Below are positions 46,350-49,577 of a stretch of 49,577 bases of DNA, piece after piece. Location of the stretch: the NCBI GenBank assembly GCA_028714315.1, contig JAQTMN010000001.1, positions 1 through 49,577 on the forward strand. Reading direction: 5' to 3'. The notes under the pieces were generated by a model. That model searched no databases. It worked only from the letters and a program-made list of their open reading frames with translations, and had not been told where the DNA came from. This DNA comes from Sulfuricella sp. (GTDB lineage: Bacteria > Pseudomonadota > Gammaproteobacteria > Burkholderiales > Sulfuricellaceae). The position numbers and the translations under genes were made by a program. How positions within the stretch are numbered: position 1 is the first letter of the stretch; every line of letters starts with the position of its first letter.

Positions 46350-47317
46350 CCGTTTTCTCCAAGCAACCTGCCGCGGACAGCATCGCTCACCAGTTTGGGT
46401 GAAATATGCTCCATGCACGGCGTTTCCTGAATGCAACTGGACTTCATGCAGGGAATGCAGTCCCAGGACAATGGCGGCGTGATGCGGATCAGTCCCGCGC
46501 CATCGACCTCGCTCGAAATGGTCGGGCCGAACAACGCCACCACCGGCTTGCCAAGGCCCAGCGCGATGTGCAGGCCCAGCGAGTCGTTGGTGACCAGCAC
46601 CCGGCAGCCGGCAATCCACTCGATGTAGTCTTCGATATCATTGGCGCCCTGCTGCCAACATACCTTGTAGTCCTGCGACAGATCGGCGTGAAGAGCCTGC
46701 CAGTGACGTTCCGGCCAGCGCTTGAGCGGAAACTTGGCGCCGATCAGGTGGTTGAAGCCGACGTCATGGACGATTCCGGAGCGCGGCCGATAGCCCAGAA
46801 CATAGGGCTGGCCATCGTAGTGATGCCCCAGCATCTCGTAAAGAATCTCCGACCAGGACTTGGCCTTGCAACGTTTGGCGTCGGGGTCGGTGGTAAAACT
46901 CAGGGCTTCGTCGGCATGGTCGTACGACACCGCCGTATGCGTTTGCGGGTCAAGCCGGAAGCCGTAGCGCCGCCAGGCCGGGATGCGGTCGGATACGGCA
47001 CAGATGCCGGGTTCCTTTTCGAAATTGATGACGATGTCGAACCACTCGGAAAGCAGCAGGTGAGGCGTAAACGGATTGATCGCCAGCAGCCGGTGAATGA
47101 AGGGGTTGCCTTTCAGGAGCGAAATGCCCTTCTGATCCACCAGCCAGGTCACGTGATACTGATCGGGCGGAAACAGGTGCAAAATCACCGTCGTGCGCAA
47201 GATGTCCCCAAGGCTGACGATGCCGCTCTCGTCCGGATCCAGCGTTTCGCTGTAGCCGGGCTTGATAATGAGGACGCGTTTGCGATTGTCGGCTATCACG
47301 GGCTTGGCGCTATTCAT
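46346..47317 (-). CDS. Glycosyltransferase family 9 (heptosyltransferase-like)
   Basis: 323 residues, GT-B fold of the ADP-heptose transferase family. KRVLIIKPGYSETLD at the start, LGDILRTTVILHLFPPD, and the donor-site end VTNDSLGLHIALGLGKPVVALFGPT are typical. A cysteine cluster near the end (WDCIPCMKSSCIQETPCMEHI) is seen in many GT9 proteins. It would add a heptose or related sugar to lipopolysaccharide core or another glycan. Start ATG 47317 overlaps the radical SAM stop by 8 nt. Confidence 0.85.
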   Translation of the reverse strand: MNSAKPVIADNRKRVLIIKPGYSETLDPDESGIVSLGDILRTTVILHLFPPDQYHVTWLVDQKGISLLKGNPFIHRLLAINPFTPHLLLSEWFDIVINFEKEPGICAVSDRIPAWRRYGFRLDPQTHTAVSYDHADEALSFTTDPDAKRCKAKSWSEILYEMLGHHYDGQPYVLGYRPRSGIVHDVGFNHLIGAKFPLKRWPERHWQALHADLSQDYKVCWQQGANDIEDYIEWIAGCRVLVTNDSLGLHIALGLGKPVVALFGPTISSEVDGAGLIRITPPLSWDCIPCMKSSCIQETPCMEHISPKLVSDAVRGRLLGENG

Positions 47318-48479
47318 GCTTCGCGTGGTCCTTGATTTGGAGTTTGAAAAATTGCCTCGCCCGCTCAAGATCGTCGATTTTCCCATAGAGAGACGGGGGC
47401 ATTTCGATATTCCGTATCTTGACCGACGTGTGTGGCACCCCGCGGTCGTAGTAGCTCTGGAAGCGGTCGTTCTTGATCTTGGTATCGCAGCCGATGCAGC
47501 GGCCATAGTGGCCGCAGGAACGATAGATATCAAGGTCGGCCATGCTGAATTCGGGATCGAGCAAATGCCCGATCGGGGCAACGGCGTGGCCGGCGAAAAG
47601 GCTCGCGCCGTGTTTGGCAAAACGAAACTCTTCCATTTCCAGGGCCGCGAATTCTTGCAGTGGGCCGCCGTGGCTCCAGCCTTCGTAGAGAAAATAGTGG
47701 CACCCCCAGACGAAGCCCATCGGGTCGAGCAACAACTCAGTCGTTCGGCACTCGCAATTCAGGGTGGTGGGATGAACGTGCCGCACTATCAAATCGGTGG
47801 AGAACGGGTAAAGATAATGGCCATACAATTTCCCTTCGTCGACGCCGAGGAATTCCTTGCCCTCGAACGGCACGCGCCCTGCGTGGATGGTCTTCATCCT
47901 TGGCGTCACGGTGTTTTTCGGGTGCTCCACCATGTAAATGCCGACATCGCTTTCCGCCTTGTTGGGCGAAACACGGAAACCATAGTCCTTCAGCGCTTCG
48001 CAACGGTCGACCAATTCCTCGAAACCGCGATCCTTCCACGCGCGATTCATCTCGTCGGCGTGATAGCTGACCCGGATCGACGGATAAGGCGCATCGCGTT
48101 GGAATTTTGCTTGCTGCCCATTGAGATTGCGGGCAAAGATTTCCGGACTCAATGCGAAATTCGTCAGCAGATCGAAATAATGCGGGACTTCCGGCAGGAT
48201 CATCCCCAGGCCTTTGCCTCGCCAGTAAAGCATCGGCTCGCCGCCTTGCAGGGTGATCGGCAAATCTGGCCGGAAGGGAACGCGTTGCAGCGCCGTGGCC
48301 CATTCCGCCGGTGACAGGCTTTTCCGCACCGATTTGCCTTCGATCGGGAAGAGTGCGCTGCGCCGCCCCGTTTGTTCCGGATCGTTGATGCAATAACTGC
48401 AGTTGAGATTGCACTCGAGCGTCAGGAAGAGGCCGATGTAATTCAACGTGTCCGGTAACTGCAAGGGGGGCAAAGCCAT
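47310..48479 (-). CDS. Radical SAM protein, second in the cluster
   Basis: 389 residues. Cys23, Cys27 and Cys30 (LECNLNCSYC) bind the [4Fe-4S] cluster; LQGGEPMLYW is the SAM-contact turn. C-terminal cysteines (LNCECR, GCHYF, SCGHYGRCIGCD) suggest an auxiliary cluster domain. The protein differs in detail from the downstream radical SAM protein. Start ATG 48479 follows the GT41 stop by 3 bp. Product and substrate are unknown. Confidence 0.87.
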   Translation of the reverse strand: MALPPLQLPDTLNYIGLFLTLECNLNCSYCINDPEQTGRRSALFPIEGKSVRKSLSPAEWATALQRVPFRPDLPITLQGGEPMLYWRGKGLGMILPEVPHYFDLLTNFALSPEIFARNLNGQQAKFQRDAPYPSIRVSYHADEMNRAWKDRGFEELVDRCEALKDYGFRVSPNKAESDVGIYMVEHPKNTVTPRMKTIHAGRVPFEGKEFLGVDEGKLYGHYLYPFSTDLIVRHVHPTTLNCECRTTELLLDPMGFVWGCHYFLYEGWSHGGPLQEFAALEMEEFRFAKHGASLFAGHAVAPIGHLLDPEFSMADLDIYRSCGHYGRCIGCDTKIKNDRFQSYYDRGVPHTSVKIRNIEMPPSLYGKIDDLERARQFFKLQIKDHAKHE

Positions 48480-48482
48480 GTA

Positions 48483-49577
48483 CTACCTACCTTTCGATTG
48501 CACGTATTCCCGCCAGAGCTGCCGATATTCGCGCTCCACCGCCCGGACATAGGCTTGCGGGTCGCCGACGACCGAAGTGGTGAAGATGTCCCGCATCCGC
48601 CTCCGCAACGCGGCCAACGCAGTCAAATCCTGCGCTTTCCGGATTGCCAGTTCGACATACTGCTCCTGCGTCTCCGCAATCCAGTCGGTAAGCCCCAGTG
48701 TGGTCAGGATCGAAGCCGACAGCCTCCCGCCCAACGTCGGCCAGCGCAACGCGACCACCGGAACGCCCATCATCAAACCCTCCAGTGTCGTCACGCCGCC
48801 GCCATGAGGGAATGGATCGAGCGCAATATCGATCTGGTTAAAGGCCGCCATGTGATCCTGCCATGATGTTTTTCCCAACAAAACAATGCGGTTGGAATTG
48901 ACACCCGCTTCGATGAAATGCCTAACCACTCGATCTCTCGCGACGGCATCGTCCAATTGGGCCGTTTTGAACACCATCCTGCTGGCGGGGATCGCCAACA
49001 ATATCTGTGCCCACGCCTTGAAGGCTCCCTCCGATACTTTGGCTAGCCGGTTGAACGAGCCGAAGGTTATCCCTTTCGCCGATGCGGCAGGCAACGGTTC
49101 GATGGGAGGAAATGTTTCAGGAAAGAATGCGCCGACCACGTTGGGCAAATAGCGCACTTCTTCCGCGTAGTATTGCTTCTCCTCCAGCGGCACCACGACA
49201 GGATCGGCCAGGAACACGTCCATGGCCTTCATCCCGGTGCCTCCGATATATCCCCAGGCCGTGACCTGGATCGGCGCCGGTTTTCTGGCGAATACCAGCA
49301 AGCGATTGCCCGCGGAGTGGCCAGACAGATCGACCAGGATATCGATCCCATCTTGCCGGATCAGTTCAGCAACCGCATCATCTGGCAGATCAACAATATT
49401 TTTCCAGCAAGTAACGCTTTGCTGGAACAAGTGGGTATTCGTGTCTTCTTTCACAGAATTGGAGTAGGCGAATACTTCAAATGCAGACGAATCGAATTTG
49501 GCCAACATCAACCCGAATACGGCTGCTGCGGAGTGTTTTCTGAAGTCAGCGGAGACGTAGCCTATGCGCAGGCGGCG
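48483..49577 (-). CDS. OGT-like (GT41) glycosyltransferase, N-terminus outside window
   Basis: The last 364 residues; the frame is open to the window edge. The visible part matches the C-terminal catalytic region of O-GlcNAc transferase-like proteins: RIGYVSADFRKHSAAAVF, VDLSGHSAGNRLLVFARKPAP, WGYIGGTGM, TFGSFNRLAKVS and DPFPHGGGVTTLEGLMMGVPVV. In bacteria such proteins usually carry TPR repeats upstream and glycosylate proteins, often flagellin or adhesins. That part lies beyond the edge. It is the first visible gene of the cluster. Confidence 0.9.
   Translation of the reverse strand, partial: RRLRIGYVSADFRKHSAAAVFGLMLAKFDSSAFEVFAYSNSVKEDTNTHLFQQSVTCWKNIVDLPDDAVAELIRQDGIDILVDLSGHSAGNRLLVFARKPAPIQVTAWGYIGGTGMKAMDVFLADPVVVPLEEKQYYAEEVRYLPNVVGAFFPETFPPIEPLPAASAKGITFGSFNRLAKVSEGAFKAWAQILLAIPASRMVFKTAQLDDAVARDRVVRHFIEAGVNSNRIVLLGKTSWQDHMAAFNQIDIALDPFPHGGGVTTLEGLMMGVPVVALRWPTLGGRLSASILTTLGLTDWIAETQEQYVELAIRKAQDLTALAALRRRMRDIFTTSVVGDPQAYVRAVEREYRQLWREYVQSKGR

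Overview
The window looks like a chromosomal segment of a G+C-rich betaproteobacterium, probably of the Nitrosomonadales / sulfur- or iron-oxidiser type. This is judged from gene content and order only: ftsB-eno-kdsA-pyrG and rpsB-tsf-pyrH-frr-uppS-cdsA-dxr-rseP-bamA-skp-lpxD-fabZ-lpxA-lpxB-rnhB are the standard betaproteobacterial arrangements. Almost every gene lies on the minus strand; the exceptions are three genes at the left edge, feoAB and a senB-like gene.

Layout. 0-2.4 kb: the C-terminal end of an EAL (cyclic-di-GMP phosphodiesterase) protein, a DJ-1/PfpI protein, a zinc-ribbon protein and a BON-domain protein. 2.5-7.8 kb: a signalling block with a GH15 glycosidase, a protoglobin-coupled histidine kinase and three receiver-domain proteins. 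8.1-9.8 kb: small envelope proteins including a TlpA-like thioredoxin. 9.8-15.8 kb: a sulfur-related run (cysteine desulfurase, class II amidotransferase, Cys/Met-metabolism PLP enzyme, two small unknowns, a TauE/SafE permease, a DsrE-like protein), headed by an ArsR-rhodanese fusion regulator. 15.9-22.2 kb: ftsB-eno-kdsA-pyrG, then divergent feoAB with a Fur-like site. 22.1-28.8 kb: an RNA 2'-O-methyltransferase, a selenosugar-synthase-like gene (senB), an HDOD protein, a membrane methyltransferase, motAB and a CopD-like protein. 28.8-43.1 kb: the envelope/lipid A and translation superoperon. 43.2 kb to the end: a tightly packed six-gene operon with two radical SAM proteins, an orphan TPP-dependent E1 alpha/beta pair, a GT9 and an OGT-like GT41 glycosyltransferase.

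The two most interesting units are these. (1) The ArsR-rhodanese regulator at 15131-15790 has no cysteine in its DNA-binding half. The same palindrome, TCAAA-N6-TTTGA, lies over its own -35 box and just downstream of the -10 box of a strong promoter facing the dsrE-tauE run. This is a candidate persulfide-sensing regulon readable from the DNA. (2) The 43-49.6 kb operon couples TPP chemistry, radical SAM chemistry and two glycosyltransferases, and may make or attach an unusual sugar or acyl group.

The intergenic regions are rich in dispersed inverted-repeat elements of at least five types. One composite element supplies what appears to be the start codon of the tlpA-like gene and runs in frame into the 5' end of the membrane methyltransferase gene. 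I found no tRNA, rRNA, CRISPR array, insertion sequence or phage gene.
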